The translations under genes were made by a program, and so were the position numbers. The notes beneath the pieces were generated by a model that did not search any database, was not told where the DNA came from, and saw only the letters and a list, made by a program, of their open reading frames with translations. Of a stretch of DNA of 7,030 nt, positions 1 through 6,829 are shown in pieces. Within the stretch, counting starts at the first letter, position 1. Each line of letters begins with the position of its first letter. This stretch comes from Desulfobacter sp. (lineage in GTDB: Bacteria > Desulfobacterota > Desulfobacteria > Desulfobacterales > Desulfobacteraceae): positions 1 through 7,030 of the forward strand of contig JAQYWJ010000111.1 in the NCBI GenBank assembly GCA_030145005.1. Direction: 5' to 3'.

Positions 1-222
1 GGTCTAAACGATTCCGGGCTTAACAAATTGCTTTATTCACGCCATTTTTCTTCTGGTGCTATGCGGATTGCGTCGTTGGGCTATTACATATTGGATTTGA
101 ATGAACTTTGCAATAACGGCTGTTGTATATCTGCAAAACCAGGGCCTAAGATCAAAAAAGGAGATTTTCAAATCCCTTCTAATAAGGTATTGTTGAATAT
201 TAGAATTGCATTTGGAAAATTA
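1..222. other. AT-rich region with no supported gene
   Basis: I see no gene here. Open frames exist, for example from the ATG at 61 running into the palindrome, but they lack a good ribosome binding site and recognisable protein features, and their 3' ends are made of repeat sequence. An AAGGAG at about 160-165 is not followed by a start codon at usable distance. The stretch around 43-92 has a feel of a second dispersed repeat that I cannot verify. The upstream gene, if any, ends outside the window. Confidence 0.5.
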
Positions 223-347
223 GTGTTTGAACGCAAAGTCACCCACCTGCGGCGTTGCCGAAAAATTTACAATCCTCACATACTTTAGTATGCTCCGGTT
301 GCAAACTTTTCTGCGCCTTGCATCTGGGCAACTTTGCGTCCAAACAC
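223..347. repeat. Long imperfect palindromic repeat (~125 bp)
   Basis: The outer arms GTGTTTG (223-229) and CAAACAC (341-347) are perfect complements. Going inward, 231-239 pairs with 331-339 without mismatch, 242-245 with 325-328, 248-250 with 320-322, and 260-272 with 299-311 with two differences; a one-base bulge lies between the last two blocks. The centre is a small hairpin, CATAC (279-283) with GTATG (288-292). As RNA or single-stranded DNA it could fold into one long interrupted stem. A diverged copy of the left arm recurs at 6965-7030, so this is a dispersed element. The style resembles non-coding repeats I associate with Desulfobacteraceae genomes (memory, not a search). It carries no transposase. 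Function is unknown; a non-autonomous mobile element or a transcript-end/attenuation structure are both possible. Confidence 0.85.
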
Positions 348-517
348 GGGTTTTCGGTCAGGTACGAATTAGATTTTTTTTTCATTGTCCGGTAGTTAAA
401 AGAAAACGACATCGGTTTTGTTGTTTTATGCCTTTTCCTGATGCAATCCTGACAATCCCGTGACAAAAATAATTGTAAAAGGTGTTTAACAATCCAATTA
501 AACAAGGGAGATCCATC
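348..517 (+). promoter_or_regulatory. Presumed promoter/leader region of the aldolase operon
   Basis: This AT-rich stretch separates the palindrome from the first gene of the operon and is where its promoter should lie. It contains a T9 run at 374-382. A CTGACA at 449-454 and a GTGACA at 460-465 could serve as -35 elements, but neither is followed at 16-18 nt by a convincing -10 box, so I do not call a specific sigma-70 promoter. An alternative sigma factor or a promoter further upstream is possible. Confidence 0.35.
483..504. promoter_or_regulatory. Perfect 7-bp inverted repeat just upstream of the aldolase start
   Basis: TGTTTAA (483-489) is the exact reverse complement of TTAAACA (498-504), with an 8-nt spacer. 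The right half touches the first base of the aldolase Shine-Dalgarno sequence (AAGGGAG, 504-510). The size and symmetry fit an operator for a dimeric regulator. As RNA it would make a weak A/U-rich hairpin next to the ribosome binding site. In AT-rich DNA such a match can also arise by chance, so the regulatory role is inference. Confidence 0.35.
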
Positions 518-1549
518 ATGCCAATCGTTAATTATCAGCAATATTGCCATATGCTGGATAACGCCAAACAAAACAAGTTTGCATACCCGGCCATTAATAC
601 CACCTCAAGCGAAACCATTAATGCCGCCCTTCTGGCATTCAAGGAAGCCAACAGCGATGGAATTATTCAGGTCTCCACCGGCGGCGGCAGTTTTGCCTCC
701 GGCCTGGGGGTGGGGCAATCCTATAAAGGTGCCATTGCCCTGGCTGAATTTGCCCATGCCCTGGCTGCCTATTATGATGTCAATATTGCCCTTCATACGG
801 ATCACTGTCACCCTGAATATGTGGATTCTTTTTTAATGCCCCTGATCCAAGAGACCGCAAAACGCCGTGCCAAGGGGCTGCCCAATCTGTTCAGTTCCCA
901 TATGTACGACGGCTCTGCTTTGCCCATGGCTGAAAATATTACCGCCTCCAAAAAAATTATGGCAGCCTGTGTGGCCAATGACCTCATCCTGGAAATTGAA
1001 ACCGGCGTGGTCGGCGGCGAGGAAGACGGGCATGATACTTCGGGTGTGGAAAAAGAAAAATTGTATACAACACCCGAAGACATGGTGCTGGCTGCACAGG
1101 AACTGGGTTCCATGGGACGGTTTCTTTTAGCCGCCACCTTTGGTAATGTGCATGGAGTGTACAAGCCGGGTCATGTGGTGCTCAAACCCACAATTTTAAA
1201 AGACGGCCAGGAGGCCGTGGCCAAAACGCTTGGCGCTGACACCCGGCTGGATTTGGTATTCCATGGCGGATCCGGTTCTGAATTAAAGGATATCCACGCG
1301 GCCCTTGATTACGGAGTGGTTAAGATGAATGTGGATACAGACACCCAGTACGCCTATACCCGGCCCGTGGCGGACCATATGCTGAAAAATTATGATGGTG
1401 TGCTTAAAATTGAAGGGGAAGTGGGCAACAAAAAAGTGTACGATCCCCGGTCCTGGGGCAAAAAAGCTGAACGGGGCATGGCTGACCGGATCATGCAGGC
1501 TTGCCGGGACTTAAGATCGGAAGGCACTTCCCTTGGAAAAAATATTTGA
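518..1549 (+). CDS. fba: Class II (type A) fructose-bisphosphate aldolase, 343 aa
   Basis: Cytosolic zinc-dependent enzyme that reversibly splits fructose 1,6-bisphosphate into dihydroxyacetone phosphate and glyceraldehyde 3-phosphate in glycolysis and gluconeogenesis. The family's residues are all visible: HTDHC at 93-97 (catalytic Asp95, zinc ligand His96), EIETG then GGEEDG at 159-171, the second zinc His212 in GNVHGVYKPG, the third zinc His249 in FHGGSGS, and the phosphate-binding NVDTDTQYA from 271. Length and residue positions closely follow the mycobacterial/corynebacterial class IIA enzyme (about 344 aa, His96/His212/His252). The ATG at 518 is chosen because AAGGGAG at 504-510 sits 7 nt upstream and the protein then begins MPIVNYQQY, as in homologues; an in-frame GTG at 482 would add 12 residues without support. 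Only 10 nt separate it from the binding-protein gene, implying cotranscription with a transporter, an unusual neighbour. The protein appears intact. Confidence 0.96.
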   Translation: MPIVNYQQYCHMLDNAKQNKFAYPAINTTSSETINAALLAFKEANSDGIIQVSTGGGSFASGLGVGQSYKGAIALAEFAHALAAYYDVNIALHTDHCHPEYVDSFLMPLIQETAKRRAKGLPNLFSSHMYDGSALPMAENITASKKIMAACVANDLILEIETGVVGGEEDGHDTSGVEKEKLYTTPEDMVLAAQELGSMGRFLLAATFGNVHGVYKPGHVVLKPTILKDGQEAVAKTLGADTRLDLVFHGGSGSELKDIHAALDYGVVKMNVDTDTQYAYTRPVADHMLKNYDGVLKIEGEVGNKKVYDPRSWGKKAERGMADRIMQACRDLRSEGTSLGKNI

Positions 1550-1550
1550 A

Positions 1551-1556
1551 GGAGGA
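1551..1556 (+). promoter_or_regulatory. Strong ribosome binding site fixing the GTG start of the binding protein
   Basis: GGAGGA lies immediately after the aldolase stop codon (TGA 1547-1549) and 3 nt before the GTG at 1560. It rules out the in-frame TTG at 1533, which would put the start inside the aldolase gene and add nine residues before a standard signal peptide. The spacing is on the short side. Confidence 0.75.
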
Positions 1557-1559
1557 AAA

Positions 1560-3140
1560 GTGAAAAAGCTGTTCCTGTTTGTTTTTGCCCTGTCTTTATT
1601 TGTGATACAAACAACCCATGCGTCAACCCCGAAAGATACCCTTGTCATGGCGTTTAATATTGATGAGATTATTTCCCTGGATCCGGCTGAAATTTTTGAA
1701 TTTGCCAGTGCCGAATGTGCTGCCAACGCATACGACCGCCTGATTAACTATAATGTTGATAATGTCAGTGAGATATATCCGGGCATTGCTGAAAGTTGGG
1801 ATATCTCAGATGACGGTTTGACCTACACATTTAAAATCAGAAAAGGTGTCACCTTTGCCTCGGGCAACAAGCTGTCAGCGGACGATGTCGTCTTTTCCCT
1901 TCGCCGTGTTGTCCTGCTTGACAAGTCGTCGGCTTTCATTCTGACCCAGTTTGGATTTACGCCTGAAAACGTGAAAAAAACCATTACCAAGGTGGATGAT
2001 TATACGGTGAAAATCATTGTGGATCAGGCTTACGCCCCCACTTTTTTCCTCTACTGCCTGACCTCAACAGCCGGGTCTGTTGTGGATAAAAAAGAGGTAA
2101 TGGCCCATGAAAAAGACGGTGATCTTGGCTATGGCTGGCTTAAGACCGGATATGCCGGTTCCGGGCCCTATACATTAAGAACCTGGAAGGCATCGGAAAT
2201 CATAATTCTGGATGCCAATAAAAATTACTGGGGAGATGCTCCCAAATTGAAACGCATCATCATCCGGCATATTGTCGGATCTGCCGGCCAGCGCATGCTG
2301 CTTGAAAAAGGTGACATTGATATGGCAAGAAACCTGACTGCGGATGATTTAAAAAGTTTGGAAAAGAACGAAGATATAAAAATCCAGAAAAGGGCCAAAG
2401 GCAGGGTCTATTACCTGGGGCTGAACCAGAAAAACAAGTATCTCAAGATACCCGAGGTGCGCCAGGCACTTAAGTATCTGATTGATTATAAAGGTATGGA
2501 ACAGACCATCCTCAGCGGCAAGTCCACCCTCCACCAGGCCTTTTTGCCAAAGGGATTTTTAGGCGCACTGGAAGAAATACCTTTTTCCCTTGATATTGAA
2601 AAAGCAAAAGCACTTTTAAAAAAAGCCGGTCTTGAAAACGGCTTCACCCTTACCATGGACACAAGGAGTGCCGAACCTGTCACCTCCATGGCCCTTTCCA
2701 TCCAGTCCACCTTTGCCAAAGCCGGCATAAAACTTGAAATTATTACGGGAGACGGCAAGCAGACCCTGACCAAATACCGCGCCCGCCGGCACGACATCTA
2801 TATCGGAGACTGGGGACCGGACTATATGGATCCGCACACCAATGCAGACACCTTTGCCCGGAATCCGGACAACTCGGATGACGCAAAGTTCAAATCCCTG
2901 GCCTGGAGAAATGCCTGGGATATCCCGGAAATGACCAAGAAAGCTGATGCGGCGGTGCTGGAGAGAAATACGGCCAAACGCGCCCGGATGTACCTGGATC
3001 TCCAGCGGGAACACCAGCGGATATCTCCTTTTGTCATTATGTTCCAGGATATTGAAGTTGTGGCTGAAAGGGCCAATGTTAAAAATTTTATTTTGGGCCC
3101 AAGTTTTGACAGTAACTTTTACCAGTATACAACCAAATAA
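1560..3140 (+). CDS. ABC transporter periplasmic solute-binding protein, SBP_bac_5 family (peptide/nickel type), 526 aa
   Basis: Periplasmic receptor that captures the substrate and delivers it to the two permeases encoded downstream. A Sec signal peptide is clear: basic MKK, a hydrophobic stretch at residues 4-16, and a signal peptidase I site THA|S after residue 21. No lipobox cysteine is present, so the mature protein should be soluble. The family signature lies at 77-113: AESW, then GLTYTFKIRKGVTF, then SADDVVFS. Near the C-terminus, W418-GPDYMDP keeps the W-x-x-D-x-x-D-P pattern in which, in DppA-like proteins, an aspartate contacts the peptide N-terminus. Length is typical for cluster C binding proteins (DppA, NikA, DdpA all near 500-535 aa). 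The DWGPDYMDPHTNADTFARNP stretch closely recalls an alphaproteobacterial group of uncharacterised peptide-type binding proteins (memory). A di/oligopeptide is the best guess; nickel chelates or other peptide-like ligands cannot be excluded. Confidence 0.93.
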   Translation: MKKLFLFVFALSLFVIQTTHASTPKDTLVMAFNIDEIISLDPAEIFEFASAECAANAYDRLINYNVDNVSEIYPGIAESWDISDDGLTYTFKIRKGVTFASGNKLSADDVVFSLRRVVLLDKSSAFILTQFGFTPENVKKTITKVDDYTVKIIVDQAYAPTFFLYCLTSTAGSVVDKKEVMAHEKDGDLGYGWLKTGYAGSGPYTLRTWKASEIIILDANKNYWGDAPKLKRIIIRHIVGSAGQRMLLEKGDIDMARNLTADDLKSLEKNEDIKIQKRAKGRVYYLGLNQKNKYLKIPEVRQALKYLIDYKGMEQTILSGKSTLHQAFLPKGFLGALEEIPFSLDIEKAKALLKKAGLENGFTLTMDTRSAEPVTSMALSIQSTFAKAGIKLEIITGDGKQTLTKYRARRHDIYIGDWGPDYMDPHTNADTFARNPDNSDDAKFKSLAWRNAWDIPEMTKKADAAVLERNTAKRARMYLDLQREHQRISPFVIMFQDIEVVAERANVKNFILGPSFDSNFYQYTTK

Positions 3141-3193
3141 TCTGCATGTTTATCTATACCCGGCTGCGCGGATAATCTATACGATTTTTATTC
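3141..3193 (+). other. 53-nt intergenic gap with a short direct repeat and no ribosome binding site
   Basis: This is the longest gap inside the operon. It contains ATCTATAC twice (3152-3159 and 3175-3182) and a GC-rich core between them (CCGGCTGCGCGG, 3160-3171). No Shine-Dalgarno-like sequence precedes the permease ATG at 3194. It could be a processing or attenuation site that sets binding-protein mRNA higher than permease mRNA, as is common in ABC operons, but no strong hairpin or T-run terminator is visible. Confidence 0.4.
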
Positions 3194-4234
3194 ATGTCTG
3201 AACTGCTGATAAGAACAAGACCGATCCGAACGCTGAAGCAGACGGTCCGGATACTGGTGATGGTGGCAACCACATTTTTAGGCCTTTTGCTGATCACCTT
3301 TCTCATTGGCCGGATTGTTCCCATTGATCCGGTTCTGGCCGTGGTCGGAGACAAAGCCTCCCCCCAGGTTTACGAAAAAGCCCGCATTGCCATGGGGCTG
3401 CACCTGCCGCTCTGGAAACAGTTTTTAATCTATATCGGCAATGTGGTCACAGGGGATTTCGGTACATCCGTGTTGACCGCCAATCCTGTGATTGACGATA
3501 TTTTAAGGGTTTTTCCGGCCACCTTTGAACTGGCCGGCACGGCCACTGTCATCGGCATTCTGGTGGGCATTCCCCTTGGCATCTTTTCGGCGGTAAAGCA
3601 GGGCAGCTTTCTGGACCATGTTACGCGTGTCATCGGCCTGTTTGGCCATTCCCTTCCCATTTTCTGGCTTGGGCTCATGGCGTTGATGCTTTTCTATGTC
3701 CGGCTTGACCTGCTGCCGGGCCCCGGCAGGGTGGACTTCTTTTATGAGGGCATTGTGACGCCTGTCACCGGCATTTTGACGATAGACAGTATTGTTGCCG
3801 GAGAGTGGGAGATTTTCAGAAACGCCGTGTATCATCTGATTCTTCCGGCATCCCTTCTCGGGTATTATTCCTCGGCATATCTGTTAAGAATGACCCGGTC
3901 CTTCATGATTGAGCAGCTTCGCCAGGAGTATATTCTTACTGCCCGGGTCAAAGGCGTCAAGGAGTGGAAAGTGATATGGGGGCATGCGTTAGGCAATTGC
4001 GCCATCCCATTGATTACCGTCATTGCCCTTAGTTTCGGAACCCTGCTTGAAGGCTCGGTGTTAACGGAAACCGTTTTTGCCTGGCCGGGCCTGGGCCTGT
4101 ATCTGACCAATTCCCTGCTCAACGCCGACATGAATGCGGTTTTAGGCAGCACCATTGTTGTGGGTGCCATATTCCTGGGGATTAACCTGTTCTCCGACTT
4201 TTTATACAAAGTGATGGACCCAAGGGCCCGTTAA
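3194..4234 (+). CDS. ABC transporter permease, DppB/OppB type, 346 aa
   Basis: Inner-membrane subunit that with the next gene product forms the translocation channel. About six hydrophobic segments are visible: near 18-42, 111-135, 143-168, 211-231, 266-290 and 315-337. The first is followed by GRIVPIDPV, the usual position of the conserved PGDP-like motif in B-type permeases. The cytoplasmic EAA loop that docks on the ATPases is EYILTARVKG at 245-254, followed by the usual HALGN and IPLI. The C-terminus ends in VMDPRAR, typical of the family. A longer loop between the third and fourth segments (around 178-210, GPGRVDFFYEG onward) matches the alphaproteobacterial relatives I recall. The ATG at 3194 is the only start after the in-frame stop at 3173-3175 that keeps a complete first helix, but it lacks a Shine-Dalgarno sequence, so translation may depend on coupling. 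Confidence 0.94.
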   Translation: MSELLIRTRPIRTLKQTVRILVMVATTFLGLLLITFLIGRIVPIDPVLAVVGDKASPQVYEKARIAMGLHLPLWKQFLIYIGNVVTGDFGTSVLTANPVIDDILRVFPATFELAGTATVIGILVGIPLGIFSAVKQGSFLDHVTRVIGLFGHSLPIFWLGLMALMLFYVRLDLLPGPGRVDFFYEGIVTPVTGILTIDSIVAGEWEIFRNAVYHLILPASLLGYYSSAYLLRMTRSFMIEQLRQEYILTARVKGVKEWKVIWGHALGNCAIPLITVIALSFGTLLEGSVLTETVFAWPGLGLYLTNSLLNADMNAVLGSTIVVGAIFLGINLFSDFLYKVMDPRAR

Positions 4235-4254
4235 TTTTCCCCAATGAAATTTAA

Positions 4255-5178
4255 ATGATGACACACAAAGCATTAAAAACAGGCGGCATGGGGGAATGGC
4301 TTTTGGCAGATACGCCGGACTCCGCTTTCCAGGCCTGGGCCGGCAGAGCTTATCTGGGTCTTATGGCATTCATGAAAAACCGGCTGGCGGTTCTGGGACT
4401 TCTTATCATTGCGATTTTGATTATCATTGCGGTGCTTGCACCTGTCATTGCGCCCTATGATCCGGTGGAAACGAACATCGGCAACCGTCTTCAGCCATTG
4501 TCCTTTACCCACTATTTCGGTACCGACGAGATGGGCCGTGATATTTTTTCCCGGATTGTCTGGGGTTCCCGCCTGACCCTTTACGTCATCGGTCTTGTGG
4601 CCATCATTGCTGCACCTGTGGGAATCCTTGTGGGCACGGTTGCAGGATATTTCGGCGGAATCATTGACACGATGCTCATGCGCATCACAGACATTTTCCT
4701 GGCGTTTCCCAAACTTATTTTGGCCCTGGCCTTTGTTTCCGCCCTGGGACCGGGTATTGAAAACGCCATCATTGCCATCTCTATTACCTCCTGGCCACCC
4801 TACGCCAGAATCGCCCGGGCAGAGACCATCACCATCAGAAATTCCGATTTCATAAAAGCCGTCAAGCTGCAGGGCGCAAGTGCCCTAAGGATTATTGCCG
4901 GCCACATCATGCCCCTTTGCCTGCCGTCTCTGATTATCCGGGTCACCCTGGATATGGCAGGGATTATCCTCACCGCCGCAGGCCTTGGTTTTTTAGGCCT
5001 GGGTGCCCAGCCGCCCTCTCCGGAATGGGGGGCCATGACCTCCAGTGGAAGAACGTATATCATCGACCACTGGTGGCTGATCACCATGCCCGGGACTGCC
5101 ATTTTTATTGTCAGCCTTGCATTTAATCTTCTGGGGGACGGACTTCGTGAAGTCCTTGATCCAAGGAGTGACAACTGA
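4255..5178 (+). CDS. ABC transporter permease, DppC/OppC type, 307 aa
   Basis: Second inner-membrane channel subunit. It has the C-type architecture: a cytoplasmic N-terminus with the OppC_N region, a first helix at about 44-66, the conserved FGTDEMGRDIFSR motif from residue 88, then a five-helix BPD_transp_1 domain. The EAA loop is around 198-212 (DFIKAVKLQGAS), followed by HIMP, and the family end LGDGLREVLDPR is intact. The gene starts 20 nt after the first permease. ATG codons at 4255 and 4258 lack a good ribosome binding site. A third ATG at 4288 begins MGEWLLADTPDS, which matches the N-terminus of relatives I recall (M-x-x-WLLSD type), so the true start could be 4288. The stop overlaps the next ATG by one base (TGATG at 5176-5180), so the ATPase is probably translationally coupled. 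Confidence 0.94.
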   Translation: MMTHKALKTGGMGEWLLADTPDSAFQAWAGRAYLGLMAFMKNRLAVLGLLIIAILIIIAVLAPVIAPYDPVETNIGNRLQPLSFTHYFGTDEMGRDIFSRIVWGSRLTLYVIGLVAIIAAPVGILVGTVAGYFGGIIDTMLMRITDIFLAFPKLILALAFVSALGPGIENAIIAISITSWPPYARIARAETITIRNSDFIKAVKLQGASALRIIAGHIMPLCLPSLIIRVTLDMAGIILTAAGLGFLGLGAQPPSPEWGAMTSSGRTYIIDHWWLITMPGTAIFIVSLAFNLLGDGLREVLDPRSDN

Positions 5179-6056
5179 TGACCGAGAATACACCATTGCT
5201 TACGGTAAATGATCTGTCCGTGGTCTTTCCTTCTCCCAAGGGGGAGGTTTGCGCTGTCAACAACGTAAGCTTTTCCATGGGCAGGGAAAAAATAGGTGTT
5301 GTGGGAGAGTCCGGTTCCGGAAAGTCCTTGACCGGCCGGGCTGTTCTGCGTCTGCTGCCGCCCTATGCCAGGGTCGGGGCATCGGATATTACCTTCAAGG
5401 GCAGAAATCTTCTGAGCTGTTCCGAAAAACAGATGAGAAAAATCAGAGGTATGGAGATCTCCATGGTCATGCAGGATCCAAAGTACTCCCTGAATCCGGT
5501 AAGAACCGTGGGAGAGCAGATCCGTGAGGCCTATACCATTCATCATAAAGCCGGAAAAAAGCAGGCCCGGCAAAAGACTTTGGATATGCTCAAAGCGGTC
5601 AGGATCAGGAATCCGGAGCAGGTCTACGGTCTTTATCCCCATGAGGTGTCCGGGGGCATGGGCCAGAGAATCATGATTGCCATGATGCTTATTCCCGAGC
5701 CCAGTCTGCTCATTGCCGATGAACCCACCTCCGCGCTTGACGTTACGGTGCAGCTCCAGGTCCTTGCCATCCTTGATGATCTGGTCGGAGAACGAGGTAT
5801 GGGCCTTATTTTTATCTCCCATGACCTGGCGCTTGTATCTTCTTTCTGCGACAGGGTGATCATTATGTACGGCGGACAAATCATGGAAGTGGTGGATGCG
5901 GGTAATCTTCATAAATCAAATCATCCGTATACAAAAGGATTGCTTTCCTGTCTGCCTAAAATAGACGGTACCCAGGATCATCTGCCCACACTTGTCCGGG
6001 ATGATGTCTGGCTTAAGCCGGTGCCTGGACGCGTCAACGGGGAGGCTGCGTCATGA
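5178..6056 (+). CDS. ABC transporter ATPase, DppD/OppD type, 292 aa
   Basis: Cytoplasmic nucleotide-binding subunit that pairs with the next gene product to power import. Motifs in order: Walker A GESGSGKS at 43-50, Q-loop MQDP at 98-101, signature VSGGMGQR at 157-164, Walker B LLIADEP at 177-183 followed by the D-loop SALD, and the H-loop histidine at 215 in SHD. A C-terminal oligopeptide-family tail is present (NHPYTKGLLSCLP, HPY at 249-251). The signature has VSGG rather than the canonical LSGG, and Gly at 162 where many relatives have Arg; I recall the same form in the alphaproteobacterial relatives, so this is probably normal for the subfamily. The protein is shorter than OppD/DppD (about 320-335 aa) and lacks their cysteine-rich end. 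AAGGAG at 5163-5168, 9 nt before the ATG, supports the start. Confidence 0.95.
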   Translation: MTENTPLLTVNDLSVVFPSPKGEVCAVNNVSFSMGREKIGVVGESGSGKSLTGRAVLRLLPPYARVGASDITFKGRNLLSCSEKQMRKIRGMEISMVMQDPKYSLNPVRTVGEQIREAYTIHHKAGKKQARQKTLDMLKAVRIRNPEQVYGLYPHEVSGGMGQRIMIAMMLIPEPSLLIADEPTSALDVTVQLQVLAILDDLVGERGMGLIFISHDLALVSSFCDRVIIMYGGQIMEVVDAGNLHKSNHPYTKGLLSCLPKIDGTQDHLPTLVRDDVWLKPVPGRVNGEAAS

Positions 6057-6829
6057 TTGCCGTTGAGAATCTCAATGTCTTTTTCGGTCATGGTCAGACC
6101 CGCAACCATGCGGTAAAAGATGTTGGTTTTACAGTGGAAAAGGGCGAAAGTTTCGGCCTGGTGGGGGAGTCCGGGTCAGGCAAATCAACGGTTCTCAATT
6201 GTATTTCAGGGCTTTTGACCCATTGGAAAGGACGTATAGAAATTGACGGCGTCAGGTTAATGCAGACAAGGAACATGGCGTTTTGCCGGAAAGTCCAGAT
6301 GGTTTTCCAGGACCCTTACGGCTCCCTTCATCCCAGGCATACCATTGACCGGACATTAAAGGAACCGGTGAAGATACACCGGCTTGGGGATGCCAACAAC
6401 CGGGTGGCGCGTGTGCTTGACGATGTGGGTCTGGGCGCTAAATTCAGGTTTCGTTTTCCCCATCAGCTCTCCGGGGGGCAGCGCCAGCGGGTGGCTGTGG
6501 CCCGGGCCCTTATCCTTGATCCTGAGATTATTCTGCTCGATGAACCCACATCTGCCCTTGATGTTTCCATCCAGGCCGAGGTGCTCAATCTGCTCCAGGA
6601 TATCCGCAGGGAAAAGAACCTGACCTATATCCTTGTCAGTCACGACCTTGCCGTGGTTTCCCATATGTGCAATCGGCTGCTGGTGATGAACCGTGGAAAA
6701 ACCGTTGAGACCATTACCCGCAATCAGCTTAAAAGCGGTGCGATCAGTGAAAAGTACACAACGCAGCTTCTTGTTGCCGGCAAGGGATATGATCGAACCG
6801 CCATTGATCAGTTTCAGGATTTCAGATGA
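6053..6829 (+). CDS. ABC transporter ATPase, DppF/OppF type, 258 aa
   Basis: Second nucleotide-binding subunit of the importer. Walker A GESGSGKST is at 38-46, the Q-loop VFQDPYGSLHPRHT starts at 84, the canonical signature LSGGQRQR is at 139-146, Walker B IILLDEP at 159-165 is followed by SALDVS, and the H-loop histidine is at 197 (SHDLAVVSH). The canonical signature here and the variant one in its partner hint that the two ATP sites may not be equivalent (inference). The tail after about 220 is short, ends TTQLLVAGKGY plus 16 residues, and lacks both the HPY block and the cysteine-rich end of DppF; the overall size is nearer NikE. It starts in an ATGA overlap with the previous gene, with GGGGAGG at 6039-6045, 7 nt upstream, and ends in an ATGA overlap with the next frame. 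Confidence 0.95.
   Translation: MIAVENLNVFFGHGQTRNHAVKDVGFTVEKGESFGLVGESGSGKSTVLNCISGLLTHWKGRIEIDGVRLMQTRNMAFCRKVQMVFQDPYGSLHPRHTIDRTLKEPVKIHRLGDANNRVARVLDDVGLGAKFRFRFPHQLSGGQRQRVAVARALILDPEIILLDEPTSALDVSIQAEVLNLLQDIRREKNLTYILVSHDLAVVSHMCNRLLVMNRGKTVETITRNQLKSGAISEKYTTQLLVAGKGYDRTAIDQFQDFR

Noticed and set aside
28..288. Plus-strand open frame of 86 codons at the left edge
   Set aside because: It starts with TTG without a ribosome binding site, and its 3' part is translated palindrome sequence.
223..382. Intrinsic terminator formed by the palindrome plus the T9 run at 374-382
   Set aside because: The T-run begins 26 nt after the stem ends, too far for a standard intrinsic terminator, and no compact GC-rich stem abuts it.
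239..571. Minus-strand open frame of 110 codons across the palindrome and aldolase start
   Set aside because: It is composed of repeat, leader and antisense aldolase sequence with no protein family features.
4800..5912. Long minus-strand open frame of 370 codons antisense to the second permease and first ATPase
   Set aside because: It lies opposite two genes with complete family motifs, spans their junction, and its translation shows no recognisable domain; it is a shadow of GC-biased codon use.
1560..6829. Assignment as a nickel (NikABCDE) transporter
   Set aside because: Sizes of the receptor and ATPases are compatible, but I see no nickel-specific residues, and the receptor keeps the W-x-x-D-x-x-D-P pattern typical of peptide binders; the substrate is left open.
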